Both the position numbers and the translations under genes were made by a program. From NCBI RefSeq assembly GCF_035975855.1, contig NZ_CP109055.1, positions 6,138,001-6,202,000 of the forward strand: a stretch of 64,000 nt of DNA, written 5' to 3'. Below the pieces are notes generated by a model that saw only the letters and a list, made by a program, of their open reading frames with translations, was not told the origin of the DNA and searched no databases. Each line of letters begins with the position of its first letter. Position 1 is the stretch's first letter. Source of the DNA: Streptomyces sp. NBC_01304 (GTDB taxonomy: Bacteria; Actinomycetota; Actinomycetes; Streptomycetales; Streptomycetaceae). Positions 25,703-34,596 of the stretch are shown in pieces.

Positions 25703-27358
25703 GTGAACTCAGGCCCGTTGATCGTCCAGAGCGACAAGACCCTGCTCCTCGAGGTCGACCACGAGCAGGCCGACGCCTGCCGCCGGGCCATCGCGCCCTT
25801 CGCCGAGCTGGAGCGGGCGCCCGAGCACATCCACACCTACCGGCTGACACCGCTCGGCCTGTGGAACGCGCGCGCCGCCGGGCACGACGCCGAGCAGGTC
25901 GTGGACGCGCTGGTGGAATTCAGCCGGTACCCGGTGCCGCACGCGCTGCTCGTCGACGTCGCCGAGACCATGGACCGGTACGGACGGCTCACGCTCAGCA
26001 AGCACCCCGTGCACGGGCTCGTGCTGACGAGCACCGACCGGCCGGTCCTCGAGGAGATCCTGCGGTCGAAGCGGGTCACACCGCTGGTCGGCGCCCGGAT
26101 CGACCCCGACACCGTCGCCGTGCACCCCTCCGAGCGGGGCCAGATCAAGCAGACCCTGCTGAAGCTGGGCTGGCCCGCCGAGGACCTTGCCGGGTACGTC
26201 GACGGCGAGGCGCACGCCATCGAGCTCGACGAGTCGGACTGGTCGCTGCGGCCCTACCAGAAGCAGGCCGTGGAGAACTTCTGGCACGGCGGCAGCGGTG
26301 TCGTCGTACTGCCTTGTGGAGCCGGCAAGACGCTCGTCGGCGCCGGGGCCATGGCCGAGGCCAAGGCGACCACGCTCATCCTCGTCACCAACACCGTCTC
26401 CGCCCGCCAGTGGAAGCACGAGCTGATCAAGCGGACGTCCCTGACCGAGGAGGAGATCGGCGAGTACAGCGGGACCCGGAAGGAGATCCGGCCCGTCACC
26501 ATCGCCACGTACCAGGTCCTCACGACGAGGCGGAAGGGCGTCTATCCGCACCTGGAGCTCTTCGACTCCCGCGACTGGGGCCTGATCCTCTACGACGAGG
26601 TGCATCTGCTGCCCGCGCCGGTCTTCAAGTTCACCGCGGATCTGCAGGCCCGCCGGCGGCTCGGGCTGACCGCCACCCTCGTACGCGAGGACGGACGGGA
26701 GTCGGACGTCTTCTCGCTCATCGGGCCCAAGCGGTTCGACGCGCCCTGGAAGGAGATCGAGGCGCAGGGCTACATCGCGCCCGCCGACTGTGTCGAGGTC
26801 CGCGTCAATCTGACGGACTCCGAGCGGCTCGCGTACGCGACCGCCGAGGCCGAGGAGAAGTACCGGTTCTGCGCGACCACCGCGACCAAGCGGAAGGTCA
26901 CCGAGGCGCTGGTACGCAAGCACGCGGGCCAGCAGACCCTCGTCATCGGCCAGTACATCGACCAACTCGACGAGCTGGGCGAGCACTTGGACGCCCCCGT
27001 CATCAAGGGCGAGACCAGCAACGCGCAGCGCGAGAAGCTGTTCGGCGCCTTCCGCGAGGGCGAGATCAGCGTCCTCGTGGTGTCGAAGGTCGCGAACTTC
27101 TCCATCGACCTGCCGGAGGCGACCGTCGCCATCCAGGTGTCGGGCACGTTCGGGTCGCGGCAGGAAGAGGCACAGCGCCTCGGCCGGGTGCTGCGGCCGA
27201 AGGCGGACGGGCACGAGGCCCGCTTCTACTCCGTGGTCGCGCGCGACACCATCGACCAGGACTTCGCGGCGCACCGGCAGCGGTTCCTGGCCGAGCAGGG
27301 GTATGCGTACCGGATCATGGACGCGGACGAGCTGCTTGCGGAGGATCAGGGCAACTGA
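25703..27358 (+). CDS. XPB-like DNA repair helicase
   Basis: This 551-aa superfamily 2 helicase is of the bacterial XPB type. The N-terminal damage-recognition-like domain covers about residues 1-180. Walker A LPCGAGKT is near residue 206, the Walker B box DEVH near 299 and arginine-finger motif QRLGRVLRPK near 495. XPB unwinds DNA in nucleotide excision repair in eukaryotes; the bacterial form is found in actinobacteria with a less clear role. The GTG start follows a GGAAAGG site. It converges with the helicase-associated/WYL gene. Confidence 0.93.
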   Translation: MNSGPLIVQSDKTLLLEVDHEQADACRRAIAPFAELERAPEHIHTYRLTPLGLWNARAAGHDAEQVVDALVEFSRYPVPHALLVDVAETMDRYGRLTLSKHPVHGLVLTSTDRPVLEEILRSKRVTPLVGARIDPDTVAVHPSERGQIKQTLLKLGWPAEDLAGYVDGEAHAIELDESDWSLRPYQKQAVENFWHGGSGVVVLPCGAGKTLVGAGAMAEAKATTLILVTNTVSARQWKHELIKRTSLTEEEIGEYSGTRKEIRPVTIATYQVLTTRRKGVYPHLELFDSRDWGLILYDEVHLLPAPVFKFTADLQARRRLGLTATLVREDGRESDVFSLIGPKRFDAPWKEIEAQGYIAPADCVEVRVNLTDSERLAYATAEAEEKYRFCATTATKRKVTEALVRKHAGQQTLVIGQYIDQLDELGEHLDAPVIKGETSNAQREKLFGAFREGEISVLVVSKVANFSIDLPEATVAIQVSGTFGSRQEEAQRLGRVLRPKADGHEARFYSVVARDTIDQDFAAHRQRFLAEQGYAYRIMDADELLAEDQGN

Positions 27359-27407
27359 CCGTCCGGGCAGGCCCGTTCGATGTTTTCCGGCTGTACGAGG
27401 GCGGGGC

Positions 27408-29981
27408 TCAGGCCCCGTCCTCCGCCAGTTCCGCGACGCCCGTGACGCGGTGCAGCGGGTAGGTGCGCACCTCGTCGGCCGTGTGGTCGTACGCCGTCAC
27501 GAAGCCGCCCTCCACCCGGATCGGGGCGATCACGCGCTGGCTCGCGGAGCCCTCGGCGTTGACGTACCCGATCCAGAGCGTGTCCCCGGTCATGACCGCG
27601 GCCTGCATCGTGGCAAGGGTCTCCGCCGAGGTGGTGCGCGGGAGTTCGCCCGGGAGGCCGCCCTGGGTGACGGGCTTGCGCGGTGCGGTGGATGCCAGGT
27701 CGCCGGCGCGGATGGCGCGTACGGCCGCGCCGAGCAGCGTGTCGTCCGGGACCGGCGGTCCCTCGGGGACGGGCTCGGGGGCCGTGCGGGGCGGGGTGCG
27801 GTGGGCGTGCGCGCGGGTGATCAGTACGTCGCCGTCGGCGGACTCCGCCGCGGGGGCGAAGCCCATCGCGCGCAGGCCGTCGAGCAGCGTGCCCGGGTCT
27901 GCCTGGGTGGCCAGGACGGTGGGGGCGAGGCGGCGCAGGGTCAGGCCCTGGGCGCGCTTGTCGGCGAGGATCTCGTTGAGGACGGACTCGTCGTCGCAGC
28001 GGACGTAGGCGGAGGCGGCGCCGATTCGCAGGTGGCCGTGCTTTCGGGCCACGTCGTCGATGAGGTAGGTGAGGGGTTGGGGGACCGGGGTCCTTGAGTG
28101 TTCGGCGAGGAAGGCGTGCAGGTCGGAGGCTGCCCTTCCGGCGTCCAGTGCTCGCCGCACCGACCCGGGTGTGAAGCGGTAGACCGTGGCGCCGCCCTTT
28201 GACTCGATGTCGGCGAGGACGCTCAGCGCTTCCGCCAGGGGGCGGTTCAGGGGGCCTGGGGCCACGGCTGTGAGGTCTGCCTGTAGTAGGACGTGGTCCA
28301 GGGGCTCGGGGAGGAGGGGGGTCAGGCGTTCCGCGGCCAGGGCTGCTCGGATCTTCAGCTCGGCTTGGGTGGGGTTTTCTCCCCTCCCCGCCCCTTCCCC
28401 AAGGGCTGCGCCGCCTTCCGCCCTGCGGGCGGTGTCCTCAAGCGCCGGACGGGCTGGGTTTGCCGGACTTGATGGATTTGCCGGGGTGCCGAGCAGTGCT
28501 CGCCCGTGTGAGGACAGGGCGCCGCGACCTGTCACTCCCAGCAACTCCGCCTCGTTCAGCGTCCATTGGGCCAGGCGGGACCGTAGGTCGGACGTTCCCT
28601 GTCCCTGTGCTGATGCGCCGCGCAAGGGGCGTTCCCAGCGGAGGCGGTCCAGGACCCCGGTCGGGGTGGGGGACGCGCCCTCGGGGAGGGCCGACAGGAG
28701 GGTGAGGACGCGGTGGCGGACCTCCGGGGCCGCCGAGCGGTCCAGGTGGGGGCCGAGTGCCGACAGGGCGCGCTCCTTGATGTCGCGGCCGCCCACCACG
28801 CCGGAGGTGCGCGTCGCCATCAGCCAGGCGGAGGCGAGGCGGGACCAGCGCTCGGCGGGTGGCGTCTCCAGCCACTCGTCGTACGCGGGTGTCGGGGCGT
28901 ACCGCTCGTCGGCCTCGCCGTCCGACGCCAACAAGCCTGCCGCATAAGCCAGTTCGACCCAGAAGGCCGCCATCGGCTCCGCCACGTCGAGCGCGACCGC
29001 CGTCCGCTTCAGGTCCCGCACGCTCAGACCGCCCGAGCGCAGCACCGCCGGGCCGCCCTCGTGCCACTCCTTCAGAAGTTCCTCGACCGTCGCGAGCGCG
29101 GTGTACGCCTGGCCCGCCGCCGTCGAGTCGACCACCTGCGGCCGGTGCTCGGCCGCCGCCGTGATCTGCGGCGGCAACGGCTCGGCCGCCCGGTGCGCCC
29201 GCCCGCCCCGCAGATGCAGCGCCGCCTCGCGCGGCAGCACCACCGTGCCCGGCGCGGTCGGCAGGAGCAGGCCGCGGTCGAGGAGCCAGCGCACATGCGG
29301 GGCCGGGTTGGCGGTGACCTGGCCGTGCGGCGGGCCCCAGGTCAGCCGGCCGAGCACCTCCAGGGCGTCCACCGGCGCCTCGTCGAGGAGCGCCGACATC
29401 CGCGTACGGTCGTCGAAGAGGGAGGCCAATGCCGTTACCGCGGACACCCCGTCGTGCGTCGGCTTCAGGCCCGCCGCCGCGATCAACTGCTGCAGCCGGC
29501 CCGGCGACATCCCGGCCGTCGCCTCCGCCACGGTCGGGCCGAGGCCGGTGGGGGAAGGGTGCCCGGGTGACGGCGCGAGCAGTTCGCGGGCCGTGCGCAC
29601 CAGGCGGAGCCGGTCGTCGCCGCCCCACACCAGGGCCTGCGCCCGCAGCACGCCGAGGGCGTGGGGCAGGGCGGCCTCGATGGACGTGTCGCCCTCGTCG
29701 CCCGTGAGCAGGGCGAGGAGTTGTTCGTACGTCGCCGGGTCGGGCGCGACCGCGAGGGCTTCGGCGCTCTGCAGGGCGAAGGTGTCGAGGCGTTCGAGGG
29801 CGCGGACCACGGAGGCCCGGGTTCCGGCTCGGGTGGCGAGCTGCGTGAGGTCGCCGGGGACCGGGTTGAGCAGGTCGCCGCGGGCCCGCAGCAGGGCGGC
29901 GAGCGACTCGTCGTCGCGCTGCCTCAGCTCTTCGGCCAGCGTGCGCGGGGCTCCGCCCGGGGTGTTGCTCTCGGTCCTCAT
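27408..29981 (-). CDS. Helicase-associated (XPB/Ssl2-N-like) protein with WYL-like C-terminus
   Basis: This 857-aa protein is of the actinobacterial group annotated helicase C-terminal or XPB-N domain protein, which lies next to XPB. A winged-helix-like region occupies the N-terminal half. The last 70 residues (TLWIGYVNAEGSASQRVIAP and following) look like a WYL domain. Between about residues 505 and 537 is an alanine/glycine/arginine-rich insert that is exactly the translation of a palindromic intergenic repeat (28381-28455). ATG 29981 is used because TACCGT lies 7 nt upstream. Role unknown; a partner of XPB is inference. Confidence 0.85.
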   Translation of the reverse strand: MRTESNTPGGAPRTLAEELRQRDDESLAALLRARGDLLNPVPGDLTQLATRAGTRASVVRALERLDTFALQSAEALAVAPDPATYEQLLALLTGDEGDTSIEAALPHALGVLRAQALVWGGDDRLRLVRTARELLAPSPGHPSPTGLGPTVAEATAGMSPGRLQQLIAAAGLKPTHDGVSAVTALASLFDDRTRMSALLDEAPVDALEVLGRLTWGPPHGQVTANPAPHVRWLLDRGLLLPTAPGTVVLPREAALHLRGGRAHRAAEPLPPQITAAAEHRPQVVDSTAAGQAYTALATVEELLKEWHEGGPAVLRSGGLSVRDLKRTAVALDVAEPMAAFWVELAYAAGLLASDGEADERYAPTPAYDEWLETPPAERWSRLASAWLMATRTSGVVGGRDIKERALSALGPHLDRSAAPEVRHRVLTLLSALPEGASPTPTGVLDRLRWERPLRGASAQGQGTSDLRSRLAQWTLNEAELLGVTGRGALSSHGRALLGTPANPSSPANPARPALEDTARRAEGGAALGEGAGRGENPTQAELKIRAALAAERLTPLLPEPLDHVLLQADLTAVAPGPLNRPLAEALSVLADIESKGGATVYRFTPGSVRRALDAGRAASDLHAFLAEHSRTPVPQPLTYLIDDVARKHGHLRIGAASAYVRCDDESVLNEILADKRAQGLTLRRLAPTVLATQADPGTLLDGLRAMGFAPAAESADGDVLITRAHAHRTPPRTAPEPVPEGPPVPDDTLLGAAVRAIRAGDLASTAPRKPVTQGGLPGELPRTTSAETLATMQAAVMTGDTLWIGYVNAEGSASQRVIAPIRVEGGFVTAYDHTADEVRTYPLHRVTGVAELAEDGA
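28381..28455. repeat. Family P half-element (copy C) inside a coding sequence
   Basis: The sequence runs from CCCCTCCCCGCCCCTTCCCC to AAGCGCCGGACGGGCTG and matches the left half of the other copies. It is read in frame in the minus-strand gene as ALEDTARRAEGGAALGEGAG and flanking residues. The adjacent PANPSSPANPA segment looks like a short duplication beside it. Confidence 0.85.
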
Positions 29982-30075
29982 CCGCCCCACGGTAGTAGGT
30001 TCCGCTCTCGGCTGTCGTAGGTCGGGCCCCGGTCCGGTGGGCGTCGCGGGGCTCCGCCCCGGGCCCCTTCTTTCG

Positions 30076-30151
30076 CCCCTCCCCGCCCCTTCCCGTAAGG
30101 CTGCGCCGCCTTCCGCCCTGCGGGCGGTGTCCTCAAACGCCGGACGGGCTG
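30076..30151. repeat. Family P half-element (copy D)
   Basis: It runs from CCCCTCCCCGCCCCTTCCCG to CAAACGCCGGACGGGCTG and closely matches copy C (same GCGCCGCCTTCCGCCCTGCG segment). It lies in the 440-bp divergent gap between the helicase-associated gene and the next rightward gene. Confidence 0.85.
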
Positions 30152-30360
30152 AAGAGACGGCGGGCGGGCCGCAGAGATATGGGGACGGGTTGAAGGGGTG
30201 GGGGCGGGTTGAGGAGATGGCGGGACGGGTTGAAGGGATGGCGGGCGGGCTGCAGGGATAGGGGGACGGGCTGCAGGGATGCCGGACGGGCTGGACGGCA
30301 TGACGGCATGACGGCATGACGGCATGTCGGACGTGCCGGATGGCATGCCGGGCGTGCCGG
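30152..30360. repeat. Degenerate GC-rich tandem expansion
   Basis: About 200 bp of imperfect units of about 20-25 nt carrying GGACGGGYTG and GGGATGGCGGG follows copy D directly. It ends in a GACGGCAT octamer run near 30296-30327 and GCCGGACGTGCC-like units. It appears to have grown from the end of copy D. I see no gene in it. Confidence 0.7.
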
Positions 30361-30421
30361 ACGGGGCGGATTGCGTGGGATGCTGCAACGTACGCTCCCT
30401 GGAAAGGACTTGGGGGACCCC

Positions 30422-31477
30422 GTGGGCATCGAGAGCGATCAGCTCGTCTTCGACTATCTGAGCCGGGTCGGCGACCTCGCCCAGCAGCGGAAGCTGCCGT
30501 CCGGCACGCGGATGCGGCTGGTCAACGAGGCGCGGGCCGAGATCGAGCGGCGGCGGGCGAAGGCCGTGGGGGACGGGCCCGCCGGAGTCCGGCGCATCCT
30601 GGGGCGCCTCGGCACCCCCGAGGAACTCGTCGACCGGGCCGCCGGGGCGGGCCCCGCGGACCTCACCGTCATCGTGCCCGAGCAGCGCGCGGACGAGGCC
30701 GAGCCGTCGAGCCGACGCCTCCTGCGCAAGGTGCCGGGGCCCCGCGCGGGCAGGGCCAGGACCAAGGCCGAGCCCGAAGTCCCGGACGGCCCCTCGCCGA
30801 CCGCGGCCATGCCGCCGCACCTCGCGGGCGCGGACGAGCTGGGGGCGAGCGGGTCGGAGCCGGACTGGTGGCGGGTCGACTCCAGCCCCTTCGGGCCCTC
30901 GGACTCCGTTCCCGGCTTCGTGGGCGGCGTAGAGATTCCCGAAATACTGCGGCCGCCGCGGGAGAAGCCGGAAAAGAGCCATGAGCACGAGGATGACGAC
31001 GAGTTCGAGGAAGAGGCGGGGGAGGGGGAGGGGGACGAGGAGTTCGACGAAGGGGAGGAGGCGCCGGTACGTCGGCGTCGGTTCCTGCGGCTGCGCAGGG
31101 GCGGGTTCGAGGGTGAGGAGCGCGGCGGTGCCCGCCTTGCCAACCCGATACTGCTGTTCGCCGCCCTCGCCCTCGTCGCCGGCGCAGTGCGCACCGAGTG
31201 GTGGCCGGCCCTCGGCATCGGCTGGGTCCTCGCCTACACCTCGCGTCGACTCGGCCCCCTGGAACGGAAGTTCGCGGTCCTCGGCCTGCCGGGCCTGGTC
31301 GCCGCGGGCGGGGTGGTCTGGCTGTGGGGGCGGGTCGGCGGGCGCTGGGGCGAGGCCGTCCCGGAGGACGGGATGCGGGACGCGCTCGAACAGACCCTGC
31401 CGTGGGTGGTCCGCGTCGCGGCCGTCGCCTCCGCGCTCTTCCTGGTGTGGAGATCGCAGAGGCAACGGCCCGAGTAG
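30422..31477 (+). CDS. Membrane protein with N-terminal HAAS-like domain
   Basis: This 351-aa protein opens with a helical domain of about 75 residues (DQLVFDYLSRVGDLAQQRKL) like the HAAS/DUF1700 signalling domain. A charged middle region with long Glu/Asp runs (about residues 180-215) leads to three or four hydrophobic segments in the last 120 residues. HAAS domains often pair with PadR-type regulators; none is beside it here. GTG 30422 is my choice, as an upstream extension to 30371 lies in repeat-like sequence. Function unknown. Confidence 0.75.
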   Translation: MGIESDQLVFDYLSRVGDLAQQRKLPSGTRMRLVNEARAEIERRRAKAVGDGPAGVRRILGRLGTPEELVDRAAGAGPADLTVIVPEQRADEAEPSSRRLLRKVPGPRAGRARTKAEPEVPDGPSPTAAMPPHLAGADELGASGSEPDWWRVDSSPFGPSDSVPGFVGGVEIPEILRPPREKPEKSHEHEDDDEFEEEAGEGEGDEEFDEGEEAPVRRRRFLRLRRGGFEGEERGGARLANPILLFAALALVAGAVRTEWWPALGIGWVLAYTSRRLGPLERKFAVLGLPGLVAAGGVVWLWGRVGGRWGEAVPEDGMRDALEQTLPWVVRVAAVASALFLVWRSQRQRPE

Positions 31478-31514
31478 AACTGCCCGTTGACTATTTGGCC
31501 GACTACTTGGCCGG

Positions 31515-32480
31515 CTACTTGGTGAGGTCCGTCTGCAGTTCGTCGAGGATCTTGCCGGCCGCCGTGTAGCCGATGCCCTGCACCCAGAGCTGGTCGTCGA
31601 CCGCGAAGACCTTGTTGTCCTTCGCCGCCTTCAGGCCCTTCCACAGGGCGCCGCCCGTCACCTGGGTCTCCTTGGCCTTCGCCGGATCGCCGTACGTGGA
31701 GTGGAAGATGACGTCCGCGTCCGCGAGGTCGATCTTCTCGGGGCTGACGTCGTACGAGAAGCCGTCCTTCGCCTTGTCCGTGATCGCGGGGCGGCCGAGG
31801 CCGACGTCGGCGAGGATCGTGGCGATGTAGTTCTTCTTGCCGTAGATGCGGATGTCCGTGCCCTCGACGAAGCGCACCATGTTCACCTCGGTGGCCGCGG
31901 CCTTCTTCTTGCCGCCGAGCTTCGCCGTCACATCGGCCACGTGCTTGTCGTACGCGCCGACGACCTTCGCGGCCTCGTCCTTCTTGCCGAGCGCGTCCGC
32001 GTGGACCTGGAAGTTGGCCTTCCAGGGCTCACCGGTGGACTCGGTCATGACGGTCGGCGCGATCGCGCTGAGCTGCGGGTACAGCTTCTCGTGGCGCACC
32101 TTGCTGGTGAGGATCAGGTCGGGCTTGAGCGCGGCGATGGCCTCGACGTTGGGCGTCATCATCGCGCCGACGTCCTTGATGCCCGAAACCTTGCCCTTGG
32201 GAAGGTAGTTGAGGAAGCCCGACTCGACGTCCGCGTGCGTGGCGCCGACCGGCTTGACGCCCAGCGTGATCGCGGAGTCCAGCTCGGCGGTGTCGAGGAC
32301 GACGACGCGCGCCGGCTTGTCCTTGACCTTCACGTCGCCCATGGCGGTCTTGACCGTGTGGGTGGCGCCCGACGCGGACGTGTCGGATCCCTTGTTGTCG
32401 GACCCGCAGGCGGAGAGCGCGAGCGCGCCGGCCACGGCTACAGCGCCGAGGGAGAGGGTGCGGCGGCTGAGGGGGGTCAT
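31515..32480 (-). CDS. Iron-siderophore ABC transporter substrate-binding lipoprotein
   Basis: This 321-aa protein is a FecB/FhuD-type binding protein. It has a signal peptide with a twin Arg (SRRTLSLG) and lipobox LSAC (Cys25), then the usual PARVVVLDTAELDSAITLG start of the lobe, ALKPDLILTSKV near residue 120 and a C-terminal helical end. It should catch ferric siderophores outside the membrane and pass them to the two permeases. It is the last gene of a four-gene operon; its ATG overlaps the ATPase stop by 4 bp. Confidence 0.93.
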   Translation of the reverse strand: MTPLSRRTLSLGAVAVAGALALSACGSDNKGSDTSASGATHTVKTAMGDVKVKDKPARVVVLDTAELDSAITLGVKPVGATHADVESGFLNYLPKGKVSGIKDVGAMMTPNVEAIAALKPDLILTSKVRHEKLYPQLSAIAPTVMTESTGEPWKANFQVHADALGKKDEAAKVVGAYDKHVADVTAKLGGKKKAAATEVNMVRFVEGTDIRIYGKKNYIATILADVGLGRPAITDKAKDGFSYDVSPEKIDLADADVIFHSTYGDPAKAKETQVTGGALWKGLKAAKDNKVFAVDDQLWVQGIGYTAAGKILDELQTDLTK

Positions 32481-33409
32481 GGCGAGGCCTTTCGAGGCGT
32501 GGGGTTGGCTTCGGCAGGATCTTCGGCAGGTTCGGTGGGTTCTTCGACCGGTTCTTCGGTGGGTTCTTCGGCCGGTTCTTCGGCGGGTTCGGGGCGCCCG
32601 GCGCTCCAGGGGGCGCCGGGCACGATCAAGGGGGAGCCGGTCACCGGGTCGGGCACGACCACGCAGTCCAGGCCGAAGACCTCGCGTACGAGCTCGGCGG
32701 TGACGATGTCGCGGGGCGCGCCCTCGGCGACGATCCGGCCCTCCTTCATCGCGACGAGGTGGTCGGCGTAGCGGGCGGCCTGGTTGAGGTCGTGCAGGAC
32801 CACGACGACCGTGCGGCCCTTGTCGTCCTTGCCACCCTTGAAAGATGTATCAGCCAACTGGCGTACCAGGTCCAGGACTTCGACCTGGTGGGAGATGTCG
32901 AGATAGGTCGTCGGCTCGTCGAGGAGGAGGAGTTCGGTCTCCTGGGCGAGGGCCATCGCGATCCAGACGCGCTGGCGCTGGCCGCCGGAGAGTTCGTCGA
33001 CGGAGCGCTCGGCGAGTGCGGAGACGTCCGTACGCTCCATCGCTTCCGTCACCGCCCGCTCGTCGTCGTCCGACCACTGCTGCCACCAGTGCTGGTGGGG
33101 CTGGCGGCCGCGCGCCACCAGGTCCGCGACGGTGATCGCCTCGGGGGCGACCGGGGTCTGCGGGAGCAGGCCGATCTGCTGGGCGATCTTCTTCGTGGGC
33201 AGCTTGGTGAGCTCGGTGCCGTCCAGGAGCACGGCGCCCTTCCTGGGCTTCAGGAGCCGGCCGAGGGCGCGCAGGGTGGTCGACTTGCCGCAGGCGTTGG
33301 GGCCGACGATGACGGTGACCCGGCCGTCGGGGACCGCGAGGTCCAGGTCGTGGACGACCGTGCGGTCCTCGTACGCGAGGGTCAACTCGGTTGTCTGGAG
33401 CCGGGTCAC
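32477..33409 (-). CDS. Iron-siderophore ABC transporter ATP-binding protein
   Basis: This 310-aa ATPase has Walker A GPNACGKST (36-44), Q-loop QIGLLPQTP, signature LSGGQRQR and Walker B LLLLDEPTTYLD. Together these fit FepC/FhuC-type ATPases. The GTG start at 33409 has GGAGG 6 nt upstream and overlaps the permease stop by 4 bp. The last 50 residues are an unusual acidic proline-rich tail (repeats of EEP) encoded by 15-nt tandem units at 32518-32590; it is not part of the nucleotide-binding domain. Confidence 0.93.
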   Translation of the reverse strand: MTRLQTTELTLAYEDRTVVHDLDLAVPDGRVTVIVGPNACGKSTTLRALGRLLKPRKGAVLLDGTELTKLPTKKIAQQIGLLPQTPVAPEAITVADLVARGRQPHQHWWQQWSDDDERAVTEAMERTDVSALAERSVDELSGGQRQRVWIAMALAQETELLLLDEPTTYLDISHQVEVLDLVRQLADTSFKGGKDDKGRTVVVVLHDLNQAARYADHLVAMKEGRIVAEGAPRDIVTAELVREVFGLDCVVVPDPVTGSPLIVPGAPWSAGRPEPAEEPAEEPTEEPVEEPTEPAEDPAEANPTPRKASP

Positions 33410-34596
33410 TTCGATCCTCCGACGGTCGTACGGCTGCGAATGATCAGCCAGATCAGGTACGGGGCTCCCACTGCTGCGGTCAGCACACCGACCGGGAGTT
33501 CCGTGGGTGAGAACAGGCGGCGGGCCAGCAGGTCGGCGAGGACGACGATCACCGCGCCCATGAGTGCGCTGCAGACGAGCGGGATCTGGGCGGTGCGCGT
33601 CATGCGGCGGGCGATCTGCGGGGCGAGCAGCGCCACGAAGTCGACCGGGCCCGCGGCGCCGGTGGCGACGGAGGCGAGGATCACGCCGAGCGCGACGAGT
33701 CCCAGGCGGACTCTGCCCAGGCGTACGCCCAGTGCCGTCGCCGTGTCGTCGTCCATGCTGACCGTGCGCTGGGCGCGGGCGGCCCAGGCGATCGCGGGGA
33801 TCAGGATCAGGAGGACGAGCGCGAGGCTGTCGGCCTCCGGCCAGCCGCGGCCGTTGAGGGAGCCGGTCATCCAGATCTGGGCCTGCTGGGCGACCAGGTA
33901 GTCGCCCTTCGTCATGAAGAGCGTGGTGATCGAGCGCAGCGCGATGGCGAAGCCGATGCCGATGAGGACGAAGCGGGTGGCGTGCAGGCCGCCTCGCCAG
34001 GCGAAGAGGTAGACGAGTGCTGCGGCTGTGACTCCGCCCAGGACGGAGAGGTACGGGAGTACGGCGTACGACGTCACGCCGAAGGTCATGGCTCCGACGG
34101 TGAGGGCGCTCGCGCCCTGGCTGATGCCGATGATGTCGGGGCTGGCGAGGGGGTTTCTCGCGACCGTCTGGATCAGGGCGCCTGCGACGCCGAAGGCCAG
34201 GCCTACGAGTACGCCCACTGTCAGGCGGGGCAGGCGGAGGGTTTCCACGACCAGCTCGTCGGGGCTGGGTCGGCCGAGGATCACCTTGACCACTTCGGTC
34301 GGGCTTACGAAGCTTTCGCCGATGCAGAGGTAGGCGATGCAGGTTGCTGCGAGGAGCAGGGCGAGGATTGCGGCGATCGTGGTTGCACGCCTGTGCACGA
34401 GGAAGGTCGTGCGGCCTAGGCGGATCAGGCTGTAACCAGCCGGGCGTACACGTCGACGGGATCCGGCAACTTCGGGCTGTGCCCACCCGTTCCGCCCTGC
34501 GGAACGATTGCCCACAGCGGTAGCGGTAGCGGTGGGGGTGGGGTTCTCGCCTTCGCCGGATGGCGTCTGCGGTGGCTTCGGGGCGTCGTTCGTCAT
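33406..34596 (-). CDS. FecCD-family iron ABC transporter permease
   Basis: This 396-aa permease is of the BtuCD/FecCD type, with about ten TM helices. Conserved segments include VGVLVGLAFGVAGALIQTVARNPLASPD and GPVDFVALLAPQIARRM. It overlaps the upstream permease stop and the downstream ATPase start by 4 bp each. Its first 65 residues are a hydrophilic extension. Residues of about 26-43 are encoded by a copy of the intergenic repeat seen near murQ (34470-34520), so this extension probably arose from repeat sequence. Confidence 0.93.
   Translation of the reverse strand: MTNDAPKPPQTPSGEGENPTPTATATAVGNRSAGRNGWAQPEVAGSRRRVRPAGYSLIRLGRTTFLVHRRATTIAAILALLLAATCIAYLCIGESFVSPTEVVKVILGRPSPDELVVETLRLPRLTVGVLVGLAFGVAGALIQTVARNPLASPDIIGISQGASALTVGAMTFGVTSYAVLPYLSVLGGVTAAALVYLFAWRGGLHATRFVLIGIGFAIALRSITTLFMTKGDYLVAQQAQIWMTGSLNGRGWPEADSLALVLLILIPAIAWAARAQRTVSMDDDTATALGVRLGRVRLGLVALGVILASVATGAAGPVDFVALLAPQIARRMTRTAQIPLVCSALMGAVIVVLADLLARRLFSPTELPVGVLTAAVGAPYLIWLIIRSRTTVGGSK
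34470..34520. repeat. Copy of the murQ-gap repeat inside a permease gene
   Basis: These 51 bp match 397-447 with a single mismatch (GATTGCCC here, GACTGCCC there). The copy lies in the reading frame of the permease, in its N-terminal extension. Confidence 0.9.
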
